A stretch of 64,000 nt of DNA. It comes from JBBDSJ01 sp040905025. GTDB lineage: Bacteria > Pseudomonadota > Gammaproteobacteria > Methylohalomonadales > Methylohalomonadaceae. Below the pieces are notes generated by a model that made no database searches, had not been told where the DNA came from, and saw nothing but the letters and a program-made list of their open reading frames with translations. Below are positions 35,201 to 44,052 of the stretch, piece by piece. The translations under genes and the position numbers were made by a program. Where the stretch lies: NCBI GenBank assembly GCA_040905025.1, contig JBBDSJ010000127.1, positions 14,492 through 78,491 on the forward strand, written 5' to 3'. Each line of letters begins with the position of its first letter. The first letter of the stretch is position 1.

Positions 35201-35974
35201 CTATTGCACACGTAACATGTCGCCGTTGCCTTCACCGCTGTCAAAGTTGAATATATCGTCATAACCGTCGGCGGGTGGATTACCGTCAAATATCAGATAA
35301 TTGCGCCGTTGCAAATAGGCTTCACGGGTAAAGACGTAGGCGTCAAGTGCAGCTTCATCGCGCAATCGTGTCGCTTCCAGCACGTTAGCACGGGTATTGA
35401 TGATGCCGAGTGCGGTCACCGGATAGAGTGCGGCACCGGTCAGATAAAACAACGGGTTTGTCACAGTACTAACGGCGATGCCCGGCGCATCACGCACTGT
35501 CGTCGGACCCCAGATTGGCAAGTACATATAGGCACCCTCACCGCTACCCCAGACAGCCAGGGTCTGGCCAAAATCTTCCTGCCGTGACGGCAAGCCCATA
35601 TCGGTGGCAACATCAAAAAGACCACCGATGCCCAGTGTGGAGTTGACCAGGAATCTCGCTGTGTCTGACCAGCCATCATCGGCTTTGCCCTGCAGAAACG
35701 AGTTCAGAATGACATTGATATAGCCAAGATTGCCGAACAAATTATTGACCGATTCACGCACAGGTTCCGGTGTCGCATAAACATAGAATTCTGCCAGCGG
35801 TTTCACAAATGCGCCGTCCAGCGTTTCATTGACACCGTAGAAAAACCGGTTGCCGGGCTCAAGTGGATCATTGGTATCACCGCCTGGTCCCTGAGTCGTG
35901 GCGCAACCGCCAAGCGCCAACAAAGACAACAGCATGATAAATAATTTGTAATTTCCCCTGGTGCTATGCGCCAT
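35201..35974 (-). CDS. mlaA: MlaA/VacJ outer-membrane lipoprotein
   Basis: Lipid-asymmetry lipoprotein that removes phospholipid from the outer leaflet. From ATG 35974 the signal ends in LALGGC; a GTG 12 bases earlier is less likely. Family segments are DPLEPGNRFFYGVNETLDG, NLFGNLGYINVILNSFLQG, RFLVNSTLGIGGLFDVATDMG and PIWGPTTVRDAPG (each under one family domain). It is followed upstream on the same strand by an MlaC-like gene, so the donor and periplasmic carrier are adjacent. MlaFEDB transporter genes are not here. Confidence 0.93.
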   Translation of the reverse strand: MAHSTRGNYKLFIMLLSLLALGGCATTQGPGGDTNDPLEPGNRFFYGVNETLDGAFVKPLAEFYVYATPEPVRESVNNLFGNLGYINVILNSFLQGKADDGWSDTARFLVNSTLGIGGLFDVATDMGLPSRQEDFGQTLAVWGSGEGAYMYLPIWGPTTVRDAPGIAVSTVTNPLFYLTGAALYPVTALGIINTRANVLEATRLRDEAALDAYVFTREAYLQRRNYLIFDGNPPADGYDDIFNFDSGEGNGDMLRVQ

Positions 35975-36085
35975 AATTATTCTCACTATGTGGTTCTGGC
36001 TGTATTATTTCTTAAATGACGAACCCTGATCTTGTCCCACGCCCTTCATCAAGGTCAGTATGATGATTAATGTCTGCTGATATTA

Positions 36086-36733
36086 TTACAAATCCGCCGT
36101 TGTCTCCATTTCGGCAATCTTGTCTTGCAGGGTCTGGAACAGGGCGTCAAAGCCACTTGACTGGATCACAGAATTATATTCAGCGCGTTTCATTGAGAGG
36201 TCATTAACTCCCTGTGCCACCACGCTGATGATATACCAGTCGCTATCACGTTGGTGCATAAGATAATCAAATTTGACCTTCTCGCCACCAGCTTTAATCA
36301 GTTCGGTGCGTACCAGCAGCCGCCCCTTGTTGAGACTGTCTACCGAGACATGCTGAAAAGATTCATCTGCATATTCACTGAAGCGATTGGCATAAGTGGC
36401 AGTACTCAGTTCTCTGAACAGTGCCATGAATTCCTGTTGTTTATCGGCATCCAGATCATCCCAATAGCGACCCATTATGACTTGTGAGATGATCGGTGTA
36501 TCAAAACTCTCCGCGATAATCGGTTTAATTATTTCATAGCGGCCATTGTAACCAAGTGATGCACCATTACGCATGATTTCAAGTAATGCATTATGTAGTT
36601 CGTCAACAATGGTTTTTGCAGCATCGGCATTCGCTGTATCTATCGCGGTTTCGTTTGCATATACGGGCTGCAGCAGTATTGTTAATACAACAGCAGACAA
36701 TATTCGGGACAATAAATTAACAGGTAGTTTCAT
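36086..36733 (-). CDS. MlaC/Ttg2D-type phospholipid-binding protein (HpnM-like)
   Basis: A 215-residue periplasmic protein with a cleavable signal peptide (LSRILSAVVLTILLQPVYA). The body has the MlaC fold pattern: MGRYWDDLDADKQQEFMALFREL, RTELIKAGGEKVKFDYLMH and WYIISVVAQGVNDLSMKRAEY. Its place between mlaA and the hopanoid genes hpnB/hpnH makes the hopanoid-associated HpnM the closest functional label. It would carry phospholipid, or perhaps hopanoid, across the periplasm; the cargo is inference. Confidence 0.88.
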   Translation of the reverse strand: MKLPVNLLSRILSAVVLTILLQPVYANETAIDTANADAAKTIVDELHNALLEIMRNGASLGYNGRYEIIKPIIAESFDTPIISQVIMGRYWDDLDADKQQEFMALFRELSTATYANRFSEYADESFQHVSVDSLNKGRLLVRTELIKAGGEKVKFDYLMHQRDSDWYIISVVAQGVNDLSMKRAEYNSVIQSSGFDALFQTLQDKIAEMETTADL

Positions 36734-36919
36734 GGTAATTCAGCTCAAAATCAATGAAGTCTCAACGCAATCCGGGCAGAGGCATTCTCAGGCGGATCCG
36801 GTTGTATTGTGCAATTCTGCCATTTATAGCGTTTGCTTTGGCAGGCGTCCGGCTATTGTAGCGGACAATAGTCCATACATTCAGACTGTTTCTACATGAT
36901 TATGTTGCATTTGTGGCAG

Positions 36920-38077
36920 TCAATCCGTATCGCGCGGATTCTCGTGCACATAGACCCGATCCTTCCAGATATTGCCACGACCAGTGCGATGCTGTCGGGC
37001 GGAGTCAACCGTCATACAGGCAAACAGAATCGCTGCGAGCGGTAATGTCAGCATATACCAGCCTGAAATTCCATAATAGCGCAAAGTCGGCGCATAGCTT
37101 GCCAGCATCATTATCAGTGCCGCCAGTGCCAACCATAGTGCGGGTGGCCCCGCAGTCAGCCCGTATAACGGTGCTGCGAAAGCCAGTCCGAGTAGCAGCA
37201 GACACAACAGCAACAGGGCCGGCGAATAGCGTAGCTGGGCATACGCTGTGCGCGTAATCATTTGCCAGATGTCGCCAAGACATTCATAGCGGCGCTGACT
37301 GACTGCGGCATGCGTTAATCCCAGCCAGATACGCTGGCCTCTGGCTTTGACTTTGGCGGCAAGACTGCAATCGTCAATCAGTGCACCACGCAGCGATGCA
37401 AAGCCACCAATGGCTGTCAGGGTATCAGCGCGCAACAAGATACAACCGCCAGCGGCGGCGGCAATCCGGCTATTCGGCCGGTTACTCAGGGCGAATGGAT
37501 ACAGCAACCTGAAAAAATAGATGAACGCTGGCATGAGCAGTTTTTCCCAGCCATTCTGCATGCGTAAGCGCACCATCAGAGACAACATATGCAGTTCTTC
37601 GTCTTCAAGTTTGGTCAGCAATGCGCTGAGTACACCCGGCATCATTTCTATGTCGGCATCCAGCATTAAAACGTATTTTGTATTGACATGCAGACGGCCT
37701 TGTTCAAGTGCCCAGAGCTTGCCACTCCAGCCACCGGGTAATGGTGGAGTGGTGATGATATGCAGAGACTCCAGGCCCAGTTTATCCGCTGTCTCGCGGG
37801 CCTGATCAGCAGTGCCATCCGTAGACTGGTCATCAATGATAATAATTTCAAGACTGGCTGATTGTGTTGCCAGACCATGCAGTGTGGTTGCGATAAGTCC
37901 GGTTTCATTGCGCGCCGGAATCAGCACAGTCACCTGTGCAAGTCTGTCAGACGGTTGCTTGCTGTGCCAGTCAGTTGGCAGGTCAAAACGCTCACGCATT
38001 CGCCAGGGTTGCCAGGGTAATAATAATACTGTTAGCCACATGATGACCGCGGGCAATACAAGATAACTGTCAATCAT
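36920..38077 (-). CDS. hpnB: Hopanoid-associated glycosyltransferase HpnB
   Basis: A 385-residue family 2 glycosyltransferase. An N-terminal membrane helix precedes the GT-A domain with VLIPARNETGLI, IIIDDQSTDGTAD, the metal-binding YVLMLDADIEM and the acceptor-site GALIDDCSLAAKVKARGQ. Three C-terminal membrane helices follow. The long PPLPGGWSGKLWAL segment is typical of HpnB. It lies downstream of hpnH beyond a terminator. HpnB is associated with hopanoid loci; its exact substrate is not established. Confidence 0.88.
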   Translation of the reverse strand: MIDSYLVLPAVIMWLTVLLLPWQPWRMRERFDLPTDWHSKQPSDRLAQVTVLIPARNETGLIATTLHGLATQSASLEIIIIDDQSTDGTADQARETADKLGLESLHIITTPPLPGGWSGKLWALEQGRLHVNTKYVLMLDADIEMMPGVLSALLTKLEDEELHMLSLMVRLRMQNGWEKLLMPAFIYFFRLLYPFALSNRPNSRIAAAAGGCILLRADTLTAIGGFASLRGALIDDCSLAAKVKARGQRIWLGLTHAAVSQRRYECLGDIWQMITRTAYAQLRYSPALLLLCLLLLGLAFAAPLYGLTAGPPALWLALAALIMMLASYAPTLRYYGISGWYMLTLPLAAILFACMTVDSARQHRTGRGNIWKDRVYVHENPRDTD

Positions 38078-38145
38078 GACTCAATAATGAACGCCAAGTC
38101 CGATCATAAAGGCAACTCTGATTTACTCAGAGCTTACTAAAAATA

Positions 38146-38180
38146 AAAAAGCCGCAGTCCTGTCAAGACAGCGGCTTTTT
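38146..38180. terminator. Terminator after hpnH
   Basis: A 10-bp stem AAAAAGCCGC / GCGGCTTTTT continues after one mismatch with GTC/GAC. It lies 24 bases past the hpnH stop and separates it from hpnB, so those two are probably not a single transcript. Confidence 0.8.
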
Positions 38181-38203
38181 CGGTTAGCTGACGCCGAAAG
38201 GAA

Positions 38204-39331
38204 TCAGGCGACTTTCTGACTGCTGCAACTGGCGTTGCGAGCCTGGGCTACCAGTTTCGGTTTTTGTGCTGCCGGTTCATCTTCATACATAATCGGTAAT
38301 TCAGGTGCCATTGGGCCATCAGTACGCGGGCCTTTCAGAAATACTTTCAGGGCCTGCAGTGGCCGGCTGAAAGTATCATTAACCGCCGTCGGTTCATAAC
38401 CACAATGCACCATGCAGTTGGCACATTTCGGGTTGCGGCCGGTGCCCCATTTTTCCCATTCAACTTCTTCCATCATTTGCTGGAAACTGTGGGCATAGCC
38501 TTCGCCGACCAGCAGATAACACGGTTTTTGCCAACCGAACACGTTGCGAGTCGGATTGCCCCACGGCGTACACTGATAGGACTGATTGCCGGCCAGGAAA
38601 TCCAGATACATGGATGACTGGTTGAAACGCCACTTCCTGCCCTTGCCAAGCTTGAAAATGTCGCGGAACAGCTGTTTGGTTTCGCTTCGCTTCAGAAACA
38701 CGTCCTGACGGGGTGCACGCTCATATTCATAACCCGGTGATATGGTTGCGCCCTCAACACCGAGTGCCATCATGGTGTCCATGAACTCGGCCACTTCAGC
38801 CGGAGTTTCACCCTGGAATAATGTGCAATTCACGGTCACACGGAAGCCGCGATCCAGCGCCTTGCGTACGACCTCGATGACCTTGTCATAGACACCTTCA
38901 CGGCAAACCGAGGCATCATGATGCTTGCGGTTACCATCCAGATGAATGGAGAAAGTCAGATAGAGTGACGGCGAATAATCATCCATGCGCTTGTCGAGCA
39001 GCAGCGCGTTGGTGCACAAATAGACAAACTTCTTTTTCTTGATATAGCCGTCAACAATCTGCGGCATTTCCTTGTGAATCAGCGGTTCGCCGCCGGCAAT
39101 CGACACTACCGGTGCGCCACATTCATCTATGGCGTCCATGCAGTCATCATAACTGAGGCGCTTGTCGAGAATTTCATCCGGATAGTCAATTTTGCCGCAG
39201 CCCGAGCAAGCCAGGTTACAGCGGAATAACGGCTCCAGCATTAACACCAGCGGATACTTTTCCTGCCGTTTGAATTTTTGACCGAGAATATATTTGCCGA
39301 CGCGGTACTGCTGGATCAGGGGTACGCCCAT
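38204..39331 (-). CDS. hpnH: Adenosylhopane synthase HpnH (radical SAM)
   Basis: Radical SAM enzyme that joins adenosyl to diploptene, the first step toward C35 bacteriohopanepolyols. The cluster motif is CNLACSGC near residue 38, with AGGEPLIHKEM for SAM and the SPASM-like C-terminal cysteines CANCMVHCGYEP. Length 375 is normal. The gene is divergent from dxs, which supplies the isoprenoid precursor, a recurring pairing. Squalene-hopene cyclase is not in the window, so the rest of the pathway lies elsewhere. Confidence 0.95.
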   Translation of the reverse strand: MGVPLIQQYRVGKYILGQKFKRQEKYPLVLMLEPLFRCNLACSGCGKIDYPDEILDKRLSYDDCMDAIDECGAPVVSIAGGEPLIHKEMPQIVDGYIKKKKFVYLCTNALLLDKRMDDYSPSLYLTFSIHLDGNRKHHDASVCREGVYDKVIEVVRKALDRGFRVTVNCTLFQGETPAEVAEFMDTMMALGVEGATISPGYEYERAPRQDVFLKRSETKQLFRDIFKLGKGRKWRFNQSSMYLDFLAGNQSYQCTPWGNPTRNVFGWQKPCYLLVGEGYAHSFQQMMEEVEWEKWGTGRNPKCANCMVHCGYEPTAVNDTFSRPLQALKVFLKGPRTDGPMAPELPIMYEDEPAAQKPKLVAQARNASCSSQKVA

Positions 39332-39569
39332 GAAATGCTCCTGTTGTTTTTTTGCGACAGCCGTCTGGTACGGCTGCCAACCGAATTTCTGACTAAATTA
39401 CTATGATTAAAGGTTTGTTGCAAATGGCTGCGAAATTTTGACGTCATCTGTTGCTCAAAACAGACATGGCGGTCATGAGCTTCAGACTGCACCCGGGCGC
39501 AGAGATTCCCTTGCGCCTCCTGACACTGATGGCGATAATGCCTGTTTGAACTGCCAAGATTATATTGTC

Positions 39570-41462
39570 ATGTCGCAATCAAGCTGCACACCGTTACTCG
39601 ATACCATTCAAAGTCCTGCCGATCTGCGCAAATTGCCGGAATCAGAGCTGGAAACTGTGGCCCAGGAGCTGCGTGCCAGCCTGCTCGACTGCGTGAGCAA
39701 GAGCGGTGGCCACTTCGCGGCCGGGCTCGGCACGGTCGAACTGACTGTCGCGCTGCATTACCTTTACAACACGCCGGATGATCGTCTCGTCTGGGACGTC
39801 GGCCATCAGGCCTATCCGCATAAAATCCTGACCGGACGCCGCGATCGCATGACCAGTATCCGCCAATGGGGCGGATTGGCTCCCTTTCCAAAACGTGATG
39901 AAAGTGAATATGACACCTTTGGCGTCGGTCATTCCAGCACGTCCATCAGTGCCGCCCTGGGTATGGCCATTGCGGCAAAACAGACCGGCTCGGAGCGACG
40001 TGCTGTTGCGATTATCGGTGATGGTGGTTTGACGGCCGGCATGGCCTTTGAAGCGCTGAATCATGCCGGTGATATCAATGCCAACATGCTTGTGATCCTG
40101 AACGACAATAACATGTCGATCTCACCCAATGTGGGAGCCTTGTCAAACCGCTTTGCACAGATTCTGTCCGGCAAGCTCTACACGTCGGTGCGCGCACAAG
40201 GAAAAAAAGTGTTGTCCAAGATGCCGCCCATGTGGGAACTCGCACATCGGGTCGAGGAGCACGTAAAAGGCTTGATCGTGCCCGGCACGCTGTTTGAGGA
40301 GTTTGGTTTTAATTATATCGGTCCGATCGACGGCCATGACTTGCCGACACTGGTGAGCACGATTCGTAATATTCAGGGTCTCGAAGGTCCACAGCTGCTG
40401 CATATCATCACCAAGAAAGGCAAAGGCTATGCTTTGGCCGAAGCCGATCCGGTCAAGTATCATGGTGTTTCTCCGTTTGATCCGAATCTGGGCATTGTGC
40501 CATCGAACAAACCGGCCAAACCGACCTATAGCAAGATTTTCGGTGACTGGATCTGTGACATGGCAGCCGTCGATGAGCGGGTTGTTGCGATTACGCCGGC
40601 CATGTGTGAAGGCTCGGATCTGAAACGTTTTCGTGACGAATATCCGGATCGTTATTTTGATGTTGCCATCGCCGAGCAACACAGCGTGACGGTGGCGGCC
40701 GGTATGGCCTGCGACGGTTTGAAACCGGTCGTGGCAATTTATTCGACATTTCTGCAACGTGCATATGATCAGCTTATTCATGACGTTGTTTTGCAAAAAT
40801 TACCGGTATTGTTTGCAATCGATCGTGCCGGCTGTGTAGGTGCTGATGGGCCGACGCATAATGGTGCCTACGATGTGAGTTTTCTGCGGTGTCTGCCAGG
40901 CATAGTGCTGATGGCGCCGGCGGATGAAAGCGAATGCCGGCAGATGCTGTACACCGGTTATATTCTTGATAAGCCGGCTTGTGTGCGCTATCCGCGTGGC
41001 AGTGGGCCGGGCGTTGAAGTCAAACAGGAAATGACGGCATTGCCGGTGGGCAAGGCGCAACTGCGCCGGCGTGGCCAGAAGGTTGCCATTCTGTCGTTTG
41101 GTGTCATGCTGGATATCGCGCTCGAAGTGGGTGAACAGCTTGATGCAACAGTAGTGAATATGCGTTTTATCAAGCCGATCGATGCAGATATGATCCTACA
41201 ACTGGCTGTCGAACACGATTTACTGGTCACAATTGATGAGAATGTTGTTCTCGGTGGTGCCGGAACAGCCGTCAGCGAAGTACTGTCGGCACACAACCGT
41301 CCGGCTAATATTGTTCATTACGGTTTGCCGGATGATCTCATTCAGCATGGCTCGCGTGAAGACATGCTGAATTCTGCCGGTTTGACGACTGAAGCTTTCC
41401 GTGCATTCATACAGCAATATTTGCCGGCATCAACAGCACCGGCATCGGTAGCGAGAAACTGA
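39570..41462 (+). CDS. dxs: 1-deoxy-D-xylulose-5-phosphate synthase
   Basis: Thiamine-diphosphate enzyme of the MEP isoprenoid pathway, condensing pyruvate and glyceraldehyde phosphate. I use ATG 39570 (MSQSSCTPLLDTIQSP), which begins just before the conserved LLDTI-x-SPADLRKLPE; the longer frame from 39438 adds an unsupported 44 residues. Key segments are DVGHQAYPHKILTGRR, IGDGGLTAGMAFEALNH with NDNNMSISPNVG for thiamine binding, and DRAGCVGADGPTHNG. 630 residues is normal. It would feed hopanoid synthesis with HpnH across the divergent promoter region. Confidence 0.96.
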   Translation: MSQSSCTPLLDTIQSPADLRKLPESELETVAQELRASLLDCVSKSGGHFAAGLGTVELTVALHYLYNTPDDRLVWDVGHQAYPHKILTGRRDRMTSIRQWGGLAPFPKRDESEYDTFGVGHSSTSISAALGMAIAAKQTGSERRAVAIIGDGGLTAGMAFEALNHAGDINANMLVILNDNNMSISPNVGALSNRFAQILSGKLYTSVRAQGKKVLSKMPPMWELAHRVEEHVKGLIVPGTLFEEFGFNYIGPIDGHDLPTLVSTIRNIQGLEGPQLLHIITKKGKGYALAEADPVKYHGVSPFDPNLGIVPSNKPAKPTYSKIFGDWICDMAAVDERVVAITPAMCEGSDLKRFRDEYPDRYFDVAIAEQHSVTVAAGMACDGLKPVVAIYSTFLQRAYDQLIHDVVLQKLPVLFAIDRAGCVGADGPTHNGAYDVSFLRCLPGIVLMAPADESECRQMLYTGYILDKPACVRYPRGSGPGVEVKQEMTALPVGKAQLRRRGQKVAILSFGVMLDIALEVGEQLDATVVNMRFIKPIDADMILQLAVEHDLLVTIDENVVLGGAGTAVSEVLSAHNRPANIVHYGLPDDLIQHGSREDMLNSAGLTTEAFRAFIQQYLPASTAPASVARN

Positions 41463-41528
41463 AGTCATACCAGAGTCCGGTACAAGACCGGCAAATAAAT
41501 TCACTCAATAATTATCGAGGGCGATACC

Positions 41529-41774
41529 ATGTCTGATCGTGACATATCGGATAATACCCGTATTCAATATCTGCGCAGTGAGATCGTGGTTTCTCCAACG
41601 ATTTATAGTGCCGCAACCCACTTGCTGGTCGGTTATATCCAGAAGGGCGAAGTCACCGATGAAAATCGCGCTGAATACATGAAAACCTGTGTCAAATATG
41701 CCATTGATCTGGCGTTGATCACTGACAAGGTGATGGCAGCGACCGGTAGCCGGGGTAGCGGTGGCAGTTTGTAG
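41529..41774 (+). CDS. Small conserved-looking hypothetical protein
   Basis: An 81-residue soluble protein, 66 bp downstream of dxs, with a GAGGGCG ribosome site before its ATG. A mixed N-terminal part (NTRIQYLRSEIVVSPTIYSAATHLLVGYIQKG) leads to a helix and a Gly/Ser tail. No family is recognised. Position suggests cotranscription with dxs. Its end is 38 bp from the convergent phosphonate operon. Confidence 0.6.
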   Translation: MSDRDISDNTRIQYLRSEIVVSPTIYSAATHLLVGYIQKGEVTDENRAEYMKTCVKYAIDLALITDKVMAATGSRGSGGSL

Positions 41775-41812
41775 CGGCCTGGTGCCGGACATGACAGGGC
41801 TGAAGCTCTGTC

Positions 41813-42901
41813 TCAGTCATGCATAAGCAACTTTTTTATTGCGTCAAGCAGGCGTTCCAGATCGGTATTCTGTAATTCCCCCATCACCGCAATCCTGAAC
41901 AGGGTCTTCGCAAATTCACCCTGGCCGGCATAGATGATAAAGCCGGCCTGTTTCAGTTCATCATGTAACGTTGCGTAGCTGAGTCCGGCAGGCAGGCGGA
42001 ATGCATTCAGTACACAGGAATTCACTGCATCTTCCAGTAGTGGTTCAATACCCAATCCAACCAGACCGCTGCGTACCCGTTGCATGCGCTGTTGATAAAG
42101 ACGCTGGCGTGCCGGTCGGCCACCGGCGGCCAGAAACTCATCGAGTGCCGCATCGAGTGCGTAGCAACACTGCACTGACTGGGTAAACGGTGTGCCGCCG
42201 TTGTTCTGGGCATCGGCATAAGTCGGCAGGTGCATATACAGCGTACGTTGTGCCGCACCTGCGAGTGCCTGACGCTGACAAATCACAAACGAAATCCCCG
42301 GCACTCCATGCAGGCATTTATTTGCCGTAGCAGCACAACCGGCGATTGGCCAGTCGATGAAATCAATTTCTTCGGCAGCGAAACTGCTGACGGCATCGAG
42401 TAATAATTCCACCTGATAACGACTGGCGAGTGCTGCCAGTGCAGCGATGTCATTCAGCCGGCCGGTTGTCGTTTCATGTTGTACAACAGCAATATGACTG
42501 CAGGTTTTTTGCTGTAGTGCCTGCTCGATCGCTGCCAGATCAATACCGGCATGCCAGTCATGCTGACAGATTTCATGATCAATCCGGTGAATGGCCGCCA
42601 TCCGTGCCATGCGCTCGCCATAGACACCGTTGGCAACAATCAATACACGCCCTGTGACCGGTACCAGACTGCTGAGCATGGCTTCGACGGCCGCCGTACC
42701 CGAGCCCGTCAGCAACACCGCTGCCCAGTCTTTCTGATCCAGCTTATGCACCTGCAGGAGTTTGTGCCGGATTGCACTTTGCAGTTCACTGAATTCAGGT
42801 TCCCGATGGCACAAATCCGGCCGCAATAGCGCCTTGCGTACCGTGTCACTGAGTGTGACCGGGCCCGGATTGAGCAATAAGGGGACGCGAGAATCAGTCA
42901 T
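41813..42901 (-). CDS. phnW: 2-aminoethylphosphonate-pyruvate transaminase
   Basis: A fold-type I PLP aminotransferase of 362 residues in the phosphonate branch: LLNPGPVTLSDTVR at the N-terminus, TGSGTAAVEAM, QHETTTGRLND, DAVSSFAAEEID and the PLP lysine in TANKCLHGVPGI. In this operon it should run in the biosynthetic direction, aminating phosphonoacetaldehyde to 2-aminoethylphosphonate. It is the last gene of a four-gene minus-strand set and starts 2 bp after the decarboxylase stop. Confidence 0.93.
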   Translation of the reverse strand: MTDSRVPLLLNPGPVTLSDTVRKALLRPDLCHREPEFSELQSAIRHKLLQVHKLDQKDWAAVLLTGSGTAAVEAMLSSLVPVTGRVLIVANGVYGERMARMAAIHRIDHEICQHDWHAGIDLAAIEQALQQKTCSHIAVVQHETTTGRLNDIAALAALASRYQVELLLDAVSSFAAEEIDFIDWPIAGCAATANKCLHGVPGISFVICQRQALAGAAQRTLYMHLPTYADAQNNGGTPFTQSVQCCYALDAALDEFLAAGGRPARQRLYQQRMQRVRSGLVGLGIEPLLEDAVNSCVLNAFRLPAGLSYATLHDELKQAGFIIYAGQGEFAKTLFRIAVMGELQNTDLERLLDAIKKLLMHD

Positions 42902-42903
42902 GA

Positions 42904-44052
42904 CTAAAATGTTGCACCGATTTGTTGCATCAAGCGCCGTAATATTGCTGCGGGCGTAACGGCCGGGCGCGGCAAATCCGGTAATGTGCCGATCCGGATT
43001 TTTAAATGCGCAAAGCGTGCGCCGCTGGTTCCGGTTGTCGCAAACAGGTCGTCGATGACTTCCATACTGTCACCGTCAATTGCCAGGCTGTAACCACAGG
43101 CGCTGGCAATATCGGCAAAACGTATACTGGCAGCTACGGTTGCCTGGGCACCGGTGGAATCATGTGCTTCGTTATCCAGCACGATGTGATAAAGATTACT
43201 GCCGCCGTATACGCCCAGTGTTGCCAGATTCCCCATGCGCATCAATGCAGCACCATCGCCATCAACCACAATCACTCTCAGATCCGGCCGCGCCAACGCC
43301 AGTCCCAATGCCAGCGATGATGCACAACCCATGGAGCCGACCATGTACAACTGGTTTGGCCGGTCACAGACGGCATACAGCTCGCGGCCGGTAAAGCCGG
43401 TGGTCGCAATGATAACGCTGCCCTGTTCGGGGCTGTGCTGGCAGATTTGTTCGAGTACATCGCGGCGCGTCGGCCTTGATTGTCGTTGCCAGTGACTGCG
43501 GCGTATGCCGTTGTCTTCGCGCACGGGGACGGGATCACGTTGCAAGTCATGTTTGGCAACGGTGCCCTTGCGCATCAGGAAACCATAAGGCCGCTGTTCC
43601 GCCTGCATGTACTGTGTTGCCCGTGCCAGTGCGGCATCTATATCAGCTTCATCCTGCGGAAATACCTCCCATGGCATCTCCATGGTATCAAGCAACTCAC
43701 CGGTAATGCGGCCCATTAACTCATGTTGTGGTTCATCCTTGAGACCGGGTTCACCACGATGTGTACAGATCATCAATAAAGGAATACGAAATACCCAGGC
43801 AAGAGATGTTAACGGACTGACGGCATTGCCAAGACCGGAATTCTGCATCATGACTATACTGCGTTCACCGCCGATGGCAGCGCCGGCAGCGGTTGCCAGT
43901 GCATCACCTTCATTGGCCGATGATACATAATTCAGCGCCGTATTATTGATGACATAATTAATAAATGGTGTCAGAAACGAACACGGGACACCGGTATAGC
44001 GTGTAAATCCGGCACGCCGGGCAGCCTCGACAAATGCGCTGGCTTCAATCAT
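42904..44052 (-). CDS. aepY: Phosphonopyruvate decarboxylase
   Basis: Thiamine-diphosphate enzyme that decarboxylates phosphonopyruvate to phosphonoacetaldehyde, which pulls the unfavourable PEP mutase reaction forward. GVPCSFLTPFINYV and SANEGDALATAAGA lie in the pyrimidine domain; GCASSLALGLAL and VVDGDGAALMRMGNLATLG are the cofactor and metal motif. Length 382 fits. It overlaps the mutase fusion gene by 4 bp and abuts phnW. Confidence 0.95.
   Translation of the reverse strand: MIEASAFVEAARRAGFTRYTGVPCSFLTPFINYVINNTALNYVSSANEGDALATAAGAAIGGERSIVMMQNSGLGNAVSPLTSLAWVFRIPLLMICTHRGEPGLKDEPQHELMGRITGELLDTMEMPWEVFPQDEADIDAALARATQYMQAEQRPYGFLMRKGTVAKHDLQRDPVPVREDNGIRRSHWQRQSRPTRRDVLEQICQHSPEQGSVIIATTGFTGRELYAVCDRPNQLYMVGSMGCASSLALGLALARPDLRVIVVDGDGAALMRMGNLATLGVYGGSNLYHIVLDNEAHDSTGAQATVAASIRFADIASACGYSLAIDGDSMEVIDDLFATTGTSGARFAHLKIRIGTLPDLPRPAVTPAAILRRLMQQIGATF

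Noticed and set aside
40143..40796. Minus-strand ORF of 217 aa within dxs
   Set aside because: It is a shadow of the highly conserved dxs coding frame.
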